A DNA stretch of 64,000 nucleotides from Orobanche coerulescens (lineage: Eukaryota > Streptophyta > Magnoliopsida > Lamiales > Orobanchaceae). Location of the stretch: positions 7,673,001-7,737,000 of the forward strand of contig CM065804.1 of the NCBI GenBank assembly GCA_033398695.1, read 5' to 3'. Position numbers and translations under genes: made by a program. The notes under the pieces were generated by a model. The model ran no database searches. It had not been told where the DNA came from and saw only the letters and a program-made list of their open reading frames with translations. Positions 32,270-43,912 of the stretch are shown here, one piece after another (within the stretch, counting starts at the first letter, position 1; every line of letters begins with the position of its first letter).

Positions 32270-35200
32270 GAGATTCTCGTCTTCGAGACGATCCTCTTCA
32301 GGAGGTTTTTGAAGTGATGTTATAGTTTAATCTATTTGTATTTCGCGGATTTTATCATTAATACCAATAAAGAATACGTCTCTCACGCTTCTGGCGTCGA
32401 GGAGTATCAACAAATATATTTCGTTCACATTCGACTTTAATTCTTTATGGTACATATACAACTGGTATATGAGATTTCATCACTCATTTGGCAATCAATA
32501 ACTTGTTGAACTTCGAGTTCATAGTGCGTAAATTTAAATATCCAACCCAACGAGAATTTTCCGACTTTCTTTTATTTATATTTCATATCTCCCCATAATG
32601 TCGGAGAAAGTTGGAATTGGATTATAAAATCAATCCTCTTCAGGAGGTGCACTAATAACAGAGGGGGTGACCCAAATATTGTGCATTTGATATGATACTT
32701 GAATTTAAAATTCATCGCAATATGATCATTGGATAAAATAATATATCGCTTATAATTAATTCGATACTCATTGAATAAAGCTCCTTTTAGAGCCGACAAT
32801 AAGAATATTGCCATATGAAATTATACCAATCCTTCGGGGATTGTCTTTCCATTCCTCAAGTAGAAATTGAACAAATCAATATGACATAAAGTTATGTATT
32901 TTTCATTTGAAATAAATACATGCAACTTCAAATGTAAATTGCTCTCCAGGAGCATGTATTTTTCTTCAAAAATATTAATTGTGCTAACTCAGGAGCAACA
33001 ATTTAAATCAAAGATAATCATATATTACCGAAAATATGAAGTACTCATCAAGAGTATGTGATATTTTTCAAAAGTATCAATTATGCTACCTTGGGAGCAA
33101 CAATTTATAAGCATATAACACCCAAAATATAAATTACTCTAAAGAGTATGTAAATATTAATTAAAAGTATTAATTGTGCTACGTCATGAGCAACAATTTA
33201 TATCAATGTGGTGATAATAAAAGCAATTCAATAACACAAAGCCATATAGAAAATATTCAAAATAATGCCTTTTTTATGTTTAATATTCTTCAGGAATATT
33301 AACTTTAATTGATGTGTTTATCATAAATACTATCATAAAAATATGACTATATATCGTTGTGTTTTATCAAGAACATCAATAATTTCTTTTTAATAATCTT
33401 CTGGATTATTAAAATTACAAATTCATATTTCTTGAGGAAACCATGAAAATATATTAATGTAATGTATTAAAAGAATCATTACAAATAATTTTATATCAAT
33501 GATACAAGTATCATCATCAATATAATATGTAATAACTATCGTTATTACTCTTCTTCCAGAAGAAAGTGCAATAATTATTATGCAATTAATCCAACATCTA
33601 TAAGATGTTGATGAAAATTGGTCAACTCAAAATAATACAATTTTAAGTGTATAAATGTACTTCATGATATTTACTAGTAATTTGTGTTATTTATCATACA
33701 ATATGTGTGAATTTGTATTAATATATCTTCAGGATATATATCATAAATAAACATATAGTTAAATAATATATAAAAATAATATGAATAGACTTAACACCAA
33801 ACACGTAAATTTACACATGTAAATATTGAAAGTATTGGGATTAGTAGACTTCTGGTCTAATAAGTGGTGAATTTTATACGTTATTTACATTGATAATTTC
33901 TCTAATACATTTGTCTCACTTGTTATCGCGGAATCATACATATATCAAGCGATAGTTTAGAAATCCATAAATTTATCGATACTTAAAAGATAATAGTGCA
34001 TAATATTCAACCCCACGGGAAGAATTTAATTAGTAGTTCTTCAGGAACTGTCAATAAATTTAGCACTACCCTTTTTATTTCCATACGAAAAGTATCATTC
34101 TAAAGATATCATGCATATTTGCACTTTGATGAGACAATAGATCATGACCACTATTTAATCCCAAGAACTTGGCATTCTATTCACAAAAAGAAGAAATAAG
34201 ATAAGCCAAGAATTTGAATGATATAAATATCTTCAGGATATTTGACCCTTTTATCACTAATTATATATCAACGATCAATTCAAATCATACTTCAGGTATG
34301 ACATCATATCTTATATTGATAAAAACTCACAATATATCATAAGAGATAATAAAATATTAAACTACACAATATATAAGATTAGATATTGACATATAATATT
34401 AAGATTATCATTTTCATGTCCTTATCATTAACAGTTGATATATCAACTCCACGAGATAAAATTTATAAATAATTATCCCCTACAATGATAAACTCTAAAT
34501 TTTATCTACTTCGGGAGATAAAATTTGAGCCATGTAATATTGAAGTTTTTAATTTAGTATTGTTCACTTTCGGGAACAACTTGATCGGAATATTCGACCA
34601 CTCACTAATCTTGCTATCATTGGAGCACAGTCGAATTATGATTGTGGAGTATATCATATCTTGTACAATCTCGATAGAGGATATTCTCAAATTATATTAA
34701 CATTTTTTTTTTGAGATATAAGTTATATTTTCCTTCAGGGATAATATCATGTTACATCAATAGCATAATGATTTAATTATGCTATTATATTTATAAGTAA
34801 TAAATCACTATTCTTCAGGAATATTGTATCATCACATAATTCATGTATAAATAAAAATTATTCATTTACAATAGTAATATTCTTCAAGAATATTACAATT
34901 AATTGTGCTACTTCGGGAGCAATAATTTTAAGATCCATAATTGAATATACAAAGGGAAAAAAATAGTACGAGAATTAATCAAGGCTCGAAATAACTAAAC
35001 TAAAATAGTTGCTTCTTCAAGAGCACTTACAATATTCTTCAGGAATATTATTTTGTATTTTTCATTAGGAATTGCACAAATTATTAGATCTCATAGTGTT
35101 CTTCATGAACACATCATATTCAACTAGAATATGACGAGATAACGTTGTCCTTCTTCAAGGACTACAACAAATCTTTTATCTTAATAATCTTCTGGATTAT

Positions 35201-35300
35201 TAAGTATTGTTGAATCGTGTTTCTTCCGGAAACAAAGAGGAATATGATTTGATAATAAATTTTGAGGTCATCATATATATTATTTATATATGATGCACAA
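32270..35300. repeat. Array of ~30 short inverted repeats (hairpins)
   Basis: Perfect stems of 4-11 bp with mostly 5-nt loops, about one per 100 bp. Loop TTCAG: 32293, 32635, 33281 (8-bp stem), 33722, 34035, 34225, 34285, 34808, 35031. Loop TTCTG: 33389 and 35180 (10-bp stems), 33845. Other TTCNN loops: 32827, 34874 (9 bp), 35096, 35218. Other loops: 32940, 33042, 33135, 33499, 33592, 34497 (11 bp), 35114, 35147, 35269 (11 bp). AGTTGATATATCAACT at 34433-34448 is a plain palindrome. Stem sequences differ between hairpins. No ORF longer than about 80 codons. Confidence 0.8.
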
Positions 35301-35680
35301 AAAAAAAATATAAAATTTAATAACTAAATGTAATATATTTTTCCTCAAAATCATCATATGCAAGAAAGTTTTTGAAGAAGTAAATAGAATTAATACCGTT
35401 CATCAATGTAAGAAAAAAAAGACTATTTCTGTTCGGACTTTTTTTTTATGCATGCAATACGTTTTAGAATCCGATCTCCACCGTTGAATTTGTAGATCTG
35501 CTTATCAGAAAGATACTGTAAAAATTTCATGATGATCCGACGGTTAACAAAGCGGGAATCGCGATTTTAGTGCGATCTCGCAGTGCAGAAAAGCTACTCA
35601 CGTTTTTTTTTTTTTTTTTTTTTTGACTTCGAAAATCGGAGAGAAAAAAAAATTACTCGTAGAGTATCGTGCTGATAACG

Positions 35681-35832
35681 TGTTATAAACTTGAGAGAAA
35701 AAGAGAGAAATTGGAATAGAAGGAGAATAATGTGTGTATTCTTATGAGGGCCAAAAGCCTTTATTTATAGGTACGCATCTAGGGTTTCATGGGTATAAAG
35801 GTCATTCATTAATAAATACATTAATTACAACT
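35681..35832 (-). repeat. 5' LTR of Copia C
   Basis: About 152 bp, near-identical to 30397-30547. Its outer end lacks the final CA and the target duplication. Confidence 0.88.
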
Positions 35833-36317
35833 ATTTTTTATATAATTATGTAATATAGCAGTTCCGATACACCATACATCATTTTTCACTATAATTATGC
35901 GATACACCAAATAGGGGTGCAAAAACCAGGTTTTTTCCCAAACCGGTTCGGGTTTGAACCGAACTGGTTTTTGGTCCAAGTCTGAAAACCGGTTTTTTGA
36001 CCAAACCGGTTCGGGTCGGTTCGGTTATGGGTCTGTAAAAACTCGATCCTATACTAACCGGTTTGGGTCGGGTTGAGACCAGTTCGGTTAGGAAAAACCG
36101 GTTATAACCGGGTTTTTAAAAAAAAAAACTTAGAAAAGTGATATATTCTTATTAAATAATCCCCATTATACATTAAATATAAACTTCTATTAAAAAAACT
36201 CATTACAACATCAACTTTTATTCAAACATTTAGAATTTAAAACATAAACTTTTATTAAATAAACTCATTACAACATCAACTTTTATTCAAACATTTCGAA
36301 TTTAAAACATAAATTTT

Positions 36318-38973
36318 TATTCATCGAGAGTGCTATCTTCTTCGGAGCTAGCCTCGCGCGAAGCTTCATCGAGAGCAATTTCTTCATCGGAGAGTGAGAT
36401 TGCAAAACCTTCTTCCACCTCGATATCGTGTATTTCTTGTAGACCTGGTAATTGGTTCGTGTCGTGTACTTTCGTGTTTCGTGTACCAAAAGTCCAAACC
36501 CATACACGATACTAAATGAATTCGTGTCGTGTACCTCGCAAATTCATGTCGTTTCGTACCGTGTTTTCGTGTCAGGCACATAATATAAAATAAATATTAA
36601 AATATTATAAAAGATAATAATTTTAATATTATAATATTATACTTATAGGTTATAGTAGACGAAATGAAACAAATGACAATGAAAACACGAATATTTACAC
36701 GAAATTTATGAAAGTTCACATTATATTTTCAAATTTTAAAGTTTAGTATAAATAGAATTCATAAAATATATATTTTTATTAAATTAAATATAAAATATTA
36801 TATATATTTATTTATTTATTTCGTGTACCTCGTGTCGTGTCGTGTACCCAAAGGGTAAACACAAAACCAACACTAAATCTCGGTCGTGTACTTTCGTGTT
36901 CGTGTATTTTCGTGTCGTGTACTCAAAATACAAACTCAAACACTAAATTTTCGTGTCGTTTCCGTGTCGTGTTTTCGTGTCGTGTGGTAAATTGCCGGGT
37001 CTAATTTCTTGTTCAATGTCTAGTTCGCCTTCAAGACTTTGAGTGTGTTGTATACGCTCGGATGCGGCCAAGTGATCCTTCAAGCAAATACACATCTACA
37101 ATGATGCCGGCGTGAGTCTTGTTCTTCGTATAGATGAGAAAAAGTGGATTCCGAAGCTACCGTAGAAGCTTGGACGGTTAGTAAATCTCTGGCCATGGCG
37201 ATTAGAACGGGAAATTGAGTTTCCCTTCCTTTCCACCAAGCCAAAATATCAAAATTTGTGAATTCATGGGGTCCCATAGTGGATAAAAAATCGGTTCCAA
37301 TATATCTCACATATTCGCTAGTCGATGATTGCTCACCCTCACCCCTAGCCCGTTTAGTGTTTTCTTCTCTTAAACTATTATATAAGTTAAGCATGGAATC
37401 CGCGCTAGTAGAAGTAGAAAATGATGATGAAAACGAAGCTGAAGAATCATTTCTTGAACCATACTTTTTAAAATAAACCACGAATAAATCTTTGAAATTT
37501 TTGTTAAAAATGGCTGTTGCATCTCTTGCATAAAAAAACGTTTTCGTTATGCAACTCTAAATCAATAGAGATTTTGTCGATAAGTAGTTCCACCCCGCTA
37601 ATATTCATACATGGGTTCAACACGGCGGAACAAGTAATTACCGGTGGCATTTCTTTGAAATATTTTCTTAGTTTTACTTTCATGGGCGAAACCATTTTTT
37701 CATATAAATCACCACTTAATTCGTAGTCGCTTAATTTTGAAGACATTAAATAAATTTGATTAAGTACCAAATGAATGGTGGGATAATAAACACCCGATAA
37801 TAAAGTTGTTGCTGTTTTAAAAACTTTGAGCAATTCGCTTATTTTTCTAACAATATCCCATTGTTCCGACGTAAATGGTGTAGCCCTATTCGTCCTATTC
37901 GCAAGTTCATCATGAAAAAGTTGTAAAGTATCACGTTGGCGTAAACCACAACAAAACATTTTATAAGTCGAATTCCATCTTGTAGGAACGTCCCAATTAG
38001 GGGTTAAAAAAATAGAATTCGTGTCCTTACACAATTTTATATATTGTTTATATCTAGCTTTACTCGAACAAAATATATCTTGTAACATTTTTTTAAAAGC
38101 GTCTTTTACCAAACTTATTTCGGGTACCACTAATCCGTCTTGCACAACCAAGTTTATAATGTGTGCAACACATCGACTATGATAAAAAATACTTCAAAGG
38201 CGGTTTGTATGTTAGTATTAATTTTTTTGCCGCGTTTGTATTATTAGACGCGTTATCAAATGAGATTGAAAAAACTTTTTCTTGTAAGTTAAAATTATTT
38301 ATTACATTTTGTAACATATGAAATAAATTTTGACCCGTGTGAGGATACTCAAAATTTTCAAAAGCAATCGTACGCTTCATCATTAGCCATGTATCGGGAT
38401 CAATCCAATGTGCGGTAACACAAAGGTATGAACCGAGCAAACCATGAGGTGCCGACCAAACATCGATTGTGTTAAGTTTACATTTGTATTTAAGTTTGCA
38501 AAACCGTTTACTAGTTCTATTTTAGCCTTTTTCCATAATTTAATACAATCACGTCTAAGAGTAGCATGACTTACTTGTTTATATCGCGGTTGAAGAGTAT
38601 TTTGAATCACCTTAGTCAATCGAGGGTTATCGAAGTGGTTGAACGGCAAACCTTCTTGAATCACGTAGCTTGCAAATTGTTGTCGGCACCGCTCCGCCTC
38701 GTATGCAAAAAGACCCCCCTCTCGTGACATAGATGCTTGACCGGCTTTCGGAACGGATTTGAGTCCTTCGCAATACTTGTTGGTATGGATCTTCAACGTC
38801 GTGTTGGATTCATATTTCAAAAACTTACCGCAATGTTTACAATGAGCCTTAAGTTGCCCATCCGACAACTTCACGAGGTTGAAATTACACCAGATTTTTG
38901 GGTTTCGGGTTGTTTCTATAACTTCAACAATCTCGGGTGCATTCGTGGAAGCAGAAGAAGATTGAGTTGCCAT
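36318..38973 (-). pseudogene. hAT transposase (BED finger, catalytic core, hATC), broken
   Basis: Cut-and-paste transposase. Starting at ATG 38973: BED-type finger (IWCNFNLVKLSDGQLKAHCK, then CGKFLKYESNTTLKIHTNKY), core pieces (AHWIDPDTWLMMKRTIAFEN, ISFDNASNNTNAAKKLI), PTRWNSTYKM with the central helical region, then the hATC dimerisation domain (FDILAWWKGRETQFPVLIAM, ASTVASESTFS). Shifts or stops occur near 38410, 38170, 37500 and 37140. The nested MITE splits the acidic tail, which resumes at about 36435 (DIEVEEGFAISLSDEEIALD) and ends near 36318. About 700 residues in family members; this copy cannot encode one protein. Confidence 0.9.
36440..37003. mobile_element. hAT-like MITE (ACACGA type) inside the hAT transposase gene
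   Basis: A perfect 8-bp duplication ATTTCTTG flanks it (36432-36439, 37004-37011). The ends are TAGACCTGGTAATT and AATTGCCGGGTCTA. Arms are rich in TTCGTGTCGTGTAC words. 564 bp; relative of 5971-6525. Confidence 0.93.
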
Positions 38974-39750
38974 TTGAATGGAGAGAAACGAGAATTTTGT
39001 AAGCGTTTTTAGTGTTTGAAGAGTGTTTTGAGAGTATTTGAGTCTTGTGACAAAACCAAACTCAAATAGGCTATTTATAGTTAATTTAGGATGGCAAAAT
39101 GATAATAAAAAAAGGCAAAAAATCGGTCACAATTTTGAAAAAAAAACAGTAAGTTAACGGTACAATGAAAAACAGGTCTCTAACCGTTTTTTCCAACCCG
39201 GTTTCACCAACCGGTTTCCGCAAAACCCGACCCGGACCGATTTTTAACGGTAAAATGGCAACCGGTTACAAACCGCCGGTTTTGATACAACCCGAACCGG
39301 TTTTGGTCAAAAACCGATTTTGACCAGTTTCAGTTTCGATTTTTTTTCCGGTTTCAGTTTCAGTTATTTTGCCCACCTCTAATACCAAATTACGATTATA
39401 TTGTATCTTCAATGTGATTATATTATACATTTTTTTGTGATTATACATTATTTGTAATTATACTAGTAACCGCAAGTAGTGTGTACCTTAAATCATGCAT
39501 CACGTACTTAAATATTTATAAGTTTAAAAAATTAATCAGATACCGCTTGTAATTAAGTTAAATTTCATAGGTAGTTTTGTAATTACCAATATGCATGTTC
39601 CTAGATAACAATACAAAAATATAGGGCCTGTTTCCCCTTAAATAGTCAGAAAAAATACCTATAGAGTTGGTTATTTTTGACTTATAAATAAGGTTACCTA
39701 AACAAACCCATAGTTTTTTTTTCTTATAAAACTTCATTACAATCGTTTGC

Positions 39751-39797
39751 CCCCACCCCCACCCCCACCCCCACCCCCACCCCCACGCCCCCACACC
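39751..39797. repeat. (CCCCCA)n microsatellite
   Basis: About seven units of CCCCCA just beyond the 3' end of the SG1-like coding region; copy 1 of the tandem duplication has only CCCCCCATCCCCACCACCCC. Confidence 0.9.
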
Positions 39798-39814
39798 CGC
39801 CAAAAAAATAAGAC

Positions 39815-41212
39815 TTAGATTTGCAATTCTTTCTCGAGGTGTTGCTTTGAATCTGCTTTTGCAGCCAAGACAACATCATCTAGGAACCGTCTCCGTGGAA
39901 ACTCGTCGGGCACAAGACTCCGATAGATCTCAAAACTCTCTTCAGCTTCCTTTCTTTTCTCCAGTAGGTTATATACAATTCCCTGAAACGCACATTGGAT
40001 AAAAATTCTTTGATTCATGATTATCAAGTCGTCCTGTCGGGTTTTGACAAAAGTAGTCGGACGACTTGTCGAATTGTCGTCCTGACAGTGCATGAGCGAC
40101 TTCGCTCGACTTGGCGTCGTGATAACCATGCTTTGAATTGATATCTTCTTTTCCCTACCATTATTATTTCAATGACAAACTAATATAATCTAATATGAGT
40201 AAAATAATAGGCGTCGTTCTCTTCACTGAAATTAGTTCTACTGATTAGAACTGAACTTTTACTCCTTCAAACTGATTTTTAGTGATTTTTTTACTGTGTA
40301 AGACTGATTTTTTACAGATTTACCGTACTTTATTTTTTTTATATATATCAAGTTACTGATTTTAAAGAATTGTACTGATTGGAACTGATTTTCTACTTAT
40401 TAGAACAGTTTTTCACTAATTAAAAATTATTTTTACCGAAGACGCACTCAGTTTTCCATTTTAAATATCATTTTATTTTTTACGGTTAAGCTTTGACCAA
40501 TTTCAAAATATAATGACAACAAATACTAAAAAACATGTTGTAAAAAATATCGCATAATCAGAATATAATGACAAAAAATACTAAAAACATGTCGTAAAAA
40601 TATCTTCCTATGCGAATCCATCAGTATAATTTTCGTAAATTTACGATTATCTTTTTTTATAAGATAATCTTTGATCAAATTTCAACCTTAAAAAAATGTC
40701 AATTAAAATGAAACGGAGGGAATATTATGAATAATGTGTATACAATAGCGAGTACCCAACTAACCTTGCATAGGTAAGGGCGAAAATCCCTTGGGTTCTC
40801 TTCAATAAGTTGTTGAAAATTTTCCAAGGCCTCCTCCAAGTTTCCCTGCAAGACCCATAAAAATAAATAACCGAATATGTAATTATGATAATAATTAAAG
40901 AAAATGAAAAAATCTCATGAGAAACGACCGACACTTCAAAAAAAAATTTGGGAGTATTCGATACGGATATGAGAAAGAAACGGATATGATATGCGGGTAT
41001 GCACGCCGGATACGCATGGTATGCAAGCCAAGTCTGTTCGCACCTCTCTCTCGTTCGAGCGTCCACGTCTCTCCGTGAGGCGCTCTCGCTTGAAACCCTA
41101 ACAACAGACTCCGGTTTGTTTCTTTCTTCTCTTTTATTCAAAATTTTTGAAGAAATAATGTATGTGGGTAAGTGAATATAAGTTTTTAATTGCTTTAATT
41201 GCATACTAAATT

Positions 41213-41253
<41 letters not shown>

Positions 41254-43912
41254 ATGTACTAGACTTTAATAATTGCTGTATCTTAGCCGTATCTTGTCCT
41301 CAGAATTCATTGTATTATCATTGTATCAGATATGATACGCACACATCAATATACAAATTACATTTCCACAAATCTTTATATTCATCAAACGAATCTAAAT
41401 CATGTTTAAGTTGGGCGAATGGCAGATTACCCCCATGTTTTACAAAATAGTCGACTACCCCCCATGTATAAATTAAATAGATACATTAGCACCCTGTACT
41501 TTTAAAAAGGTGCTACTAACCCTCTATGTACATACACCAAACGACAGAGTGTCCACGACGCACCCTTTGAAAAACACGAGGGTAATGTGCCTATACACGG
41601 GGTAATCGACTATTTTTTAAAACACAAGGGAATAATATGACTATTTGATTCACATGGGGGTAGATGGCCTATTTTGTAAAGCACAACGGGTAATATGCCG
41701 AAAAAACAAACTTGTTTAAGCTACATTATCACAGTTCATATAACGAGAATGACGCGTTCATTACCTTTATGATATGCATTTGTGCAACTAAGATTCTTAT
41801 ATTTCGCTCTTCATTAACTCTTTTCTCCCGCCGTGCAACCTCTAGTGCCCCTTCTAGCATCTCAAACACAGCCGGCCCTTCTTTATTCTTATGCATCACC
41901 ATCGCCAGACCCTATCAAAGAAAGGACAATTTGAAATCAGCCTCAATAATCATAACCAGACACCAGTAGGGATAATCACAAAAGTACCCTTGAGGTTTGA
42001 CCTAATCACACACTTGCCAAAAAAAAAAAGATAACTCTGGAGTTTAATTCAGTGTTTTAGATTAAGGGGGCAAACTGCAATATCTTTATCTATGCTAAGG
42101 GGGTTTTGAAATGTTTTTCGCGTTTGAAGATAGTAAATGTACGACATTATAAAATACATATTGATAGATAGAATGGCTATGTATTTGTAAAAATCATGAG
42201 ATTAGTGACTATACTTAAACAACAATACTAAACAGCCATGGTTGTCAAGTAGATAAGTCGAGTCGACAGAGGTCCGGCTGAGCGACTAGTCAACGATTAG
42301 TCGGTATGTCAAAAATATTAAATAATAGATATATTTATACATGTGATGATAAATTATAACATGAAACAAAATAACTTGAAATAACTTGGCAAATATGTCC
42401 CAAAAAAATAACATATTAAGTTCAAAACACAAGGTTCAACACATAGAATCTATGATAATTCAACACAAAAGAGAAAAAAGAAAAAGTGAAAGTATTCTGT
42501 TTACGCATTCACAGAGCCCCATAATCATCATCAACTGCACATTAATTCAAACTATGTTGGGGTCCGTGACACAAAGATTATAGTGTCAGTTAATGATTTC
42601 AAATAAGTTGGACACATATGTCCTTCACGTTGCGTTCTACTAATGAGAATAAAGTCCGATAAAGTCAACCAAAAGAAAGAAGAAGAAACTGGCTGATAGG
42701 GCTGAGAATTTAAGATCGGAAAATCCCGAGTCCCGGTCCCGTCCCGACGGGAAACGGGACCCCGAGTCCCGAATTTTACGGGATCGGGACAGGGACCGGG
42801 ACCGGGACCTGAGATTTTGGTAATTTCGGGACTCTGGGAGTCCTGAGTCCCGATCGGGACAATCCCGAAGTCCCTATTGAAATTTTTAATTTCAATCAAT
42901 TTTTTTTTCTTTTCTGATTTCGGGACATTTCGGGACATTTCGAGAGACATTTCGGGACATTTCGGGACATTTCGAAAAATTATCCTCAGGATCGGAACCG
43001 GGATCGGGACTTCTATTTATCCCATTTCGGGAATCGGGACTCCCGAAGTCCCGAACGGGACCGGGACCACCAAATTGGTGATTTTCGGGACCGGGACAAT
43101 CGGGACCGGGACCTCGGGCTGGCTGAGCTCAATTAAAAAAGAGTTAGAGACAATGAAATGCACATCAACACAAAGCTAAGCCATTATTACTACATTACAT
43201 ACAAGAAAATAATATATTTTTCTTTTTAAGAAATAAAAAGCGGTAGGAAAAAAAATTACAGTACATGCAAAGCTCTGAGCAACAGAGGTTTCTGCTTGAG
43301 TATATTCTTGAACAAACTCTTGGCCTTACTAAAATCCCCCAACATCTCATAACAGAGAGCCTGCAAAAGCCTCCACTCCATTTCATTACGCTGCAACTCA
43401 ATTAGCTTCTCGACATATTCCACAGCCTCACCAGTTTTACCCTTCTTCATTTTCACATTCACAGCCATTTTCAAAGCATCGATGTTTTTAGGATTTTCTT
43501 GCAATAATTTCACACACATCATTTCATCCTCTTCTTCTTCTTCTCCTACTTCACTTTCGCGGCTTTTCTTAAACTGGAAAGCACTTATTTCCTCCGAAAC
43601 CTCACTTTGTTGAACGGATTGTGCTAAAACGGGCCTTGATTTTAAACAGCCGACGAAAACGAGGGACCCCAGTAGTACAATTGCGATTTTTTCTACAAAG
43701 AAGTTGGGAATTTTGTTCCGAGATATTGTAATTGGATGTTTCGAAATGGGAACTGATGAAATGTGAGGTTTTCTGACGGGTTGCCGGAGTCTGTGATGGT
43801 GGAAAATAGAGGGTGGTGAATTGAAAAAATTAGGGGTTTTAGGAAATTTGGGGGTTCTATTGGGGTAATGGTGAGAGGAGAGCGTGAGATAAGAGAGAGA
43901 CGAAGCCGCCAT
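39815..43912 (-). CDS. SG1: SLOW GREEN 1-like chloroplast TPR protein, four exons
   Basis: SG1 is a plastid TPR protein needed for chloroplast development in Arabidopsis. Exons on the minus strand: 43265-43912, 41765-41911, 40765-40845, 39815-39982, all phase 0 with GT-AG introns, giving 347 residues. Residues 1-70 are Ser/Pro/His/Arg-rich, like a transit peptide; 73-90 (VEKIAIVLLGSLVFVGCL) is a likely membrane segment; 125-130 is an acidic run. TPR-like helices follow (ALKMAVNVKMKKGKTGEAVE, EWRLLQALCYEMLGDFSKAK). Exon 2 continues GLAMVMHKNKEGPAVFEMLE, exon 3 ends NPRDFRPYLCK, exon 4 has SFEIYRSLVPDEFPRRRFLD. The frame is open throughout. I chose ATG 43912; 43924 is a TTG. Identification is from memory of the family. 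Confidence 0.9.
40016..40130. mobile_element. Short hAT-like MITE in SG1 intron 3
   Basis: 115 bp with ends CATGATTATCAAGTCG and GGCGTCGTGATAACCATG. The flanks CTTTGATT (40008-40015) and CTTTGAAT (40131-40138) are an 8-bp duplication with one mismatch. A left-end relative begins at about 42236 (CATGGTTGTCAAG). Confidence 0.75.
40470..40728. mobile_element. Stowaway-type MITE remnant in SG1 intron 3
   Basis: The right edge ATGAAACGGAGGGAATATT is the reverse of the plant ATTCCCTCCGTTTCA terminus. An internal approximately 54-bp repeat (TATAATGACAA.AAATACTAAAAA.CATG) occurs twice. The left terminus is eroded. Confidence 0.5.
41217..41250. repeat. (AT)n microsatellite in SG1 intron 2
   Basis: About 16 AT units. 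Confidence 0.95.
41411..41712. mobile_element. MITE with ~45-bp inverted ends in SG1 intron 2 or just beside exon 2
   Basis: The left arm has GGCAGATTACCCCCATG and TTTTACAAAATAGTCGACTA; the right arm is their approximate reverse complement (CTATTTTGTAAAGCACAACG, GGTAATATGCC). TGTTTAAG is repeated at both sides (41403-41410, 41713-41720). The 8-9-bp duplication and long ends suggest a Mutator-type MITE. It ends 52 bp from exon 2. Confidence 0.75.
41966..42130. mobile_element. MITE-like remnant in SG1 intron 1
   Basis: Starts GGGATAATCACAAAAGTACC, CTTGAGGTTTGACCTAATC, a start familiar from plant MITEs. The far end and target duplication are not clear. Confidence 0.4.
42697..43118. mobile_element. 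hAT-like MITE (CGGGAC type) in SG1 intron 1
   Basis: Starts TAGGGCTGAGAATTT like the element at 2285, and is packed with CGGGAC words in both arms. CTGGCTGA occurs at both flanks (42689-42696, 43119-43126). The right inverted terminus seems lost, since the element ends at GGACCTCGGG. It ends about 150 bp inside the intron from exon 1. Confidence 0.75.

Larger units (their letters stand above)
30397..35832 (-). mobile_element. Ty1/Copia-derived LTR element C, hairpin-rich
   Basis: LTRs of about 151 bp at 30397-30547 and 35681-35832 begin TGTTATAAACTTGAG and end ATTAATTACAAC. The PBS-like CGTTATCAGCAC (35669-35680) and the purine tract (CTCCCCCTTG on plus, 30548) are in the right places for a minus-strand element. 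Only RT scraps and an integrase-RT linker (DTPRRQKRER near 32390-32430) are recognisable. The interval where gag, protease and integrase should lie is AT-rich and full of short inverted repeats. No 5-bp duplication remains; comparison with 29566-29600 suggests a few bases were lost at the right edge. Confidence 0.88.
35912..39381 (-). mobile_element. hAT transposon with transposase, CCGGTTCGG subterminal repeats
   Basis: The ends TAGGGGTGCAAAAA and TATTTTGCCCACCTCTA are inverted. The flanks ACACCAAA (35904-35911) and ATACCAAA (39382-39389) are an 8-bp duplication with one mismatch; the paralogous copy near 29655 shows the undivided site. About 200 bp at each end is rich in AACCGGTTCGGG-like words. 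A nested MITE at 36440-37003 interrupts it. Confidence 0.93.
30341..39790. repeat. Tandem duplication 2, copy 2 (with Copia C and hAT)
   Basis: The pieces 30341-30396, 35833-35911 and 39390-39790 join to give the same sequence as copy 1 without its SINE. Copia C (30397-35832) and the hAT element (35912-39381) fill the gaps. The copies are arranged head to tail. Confidence 0.8.

Noticed and set aside
34485..34700. 71-codon frame in the hairpin region
   Set aside because: It reads through several perfect inverted repeats and has no similarity or codon pattern; treated as a chance frame.
39558..39803. Frame rich in GWGWGWG
   Set aside because: Produced by the (CCCCCA)n microsatellite.
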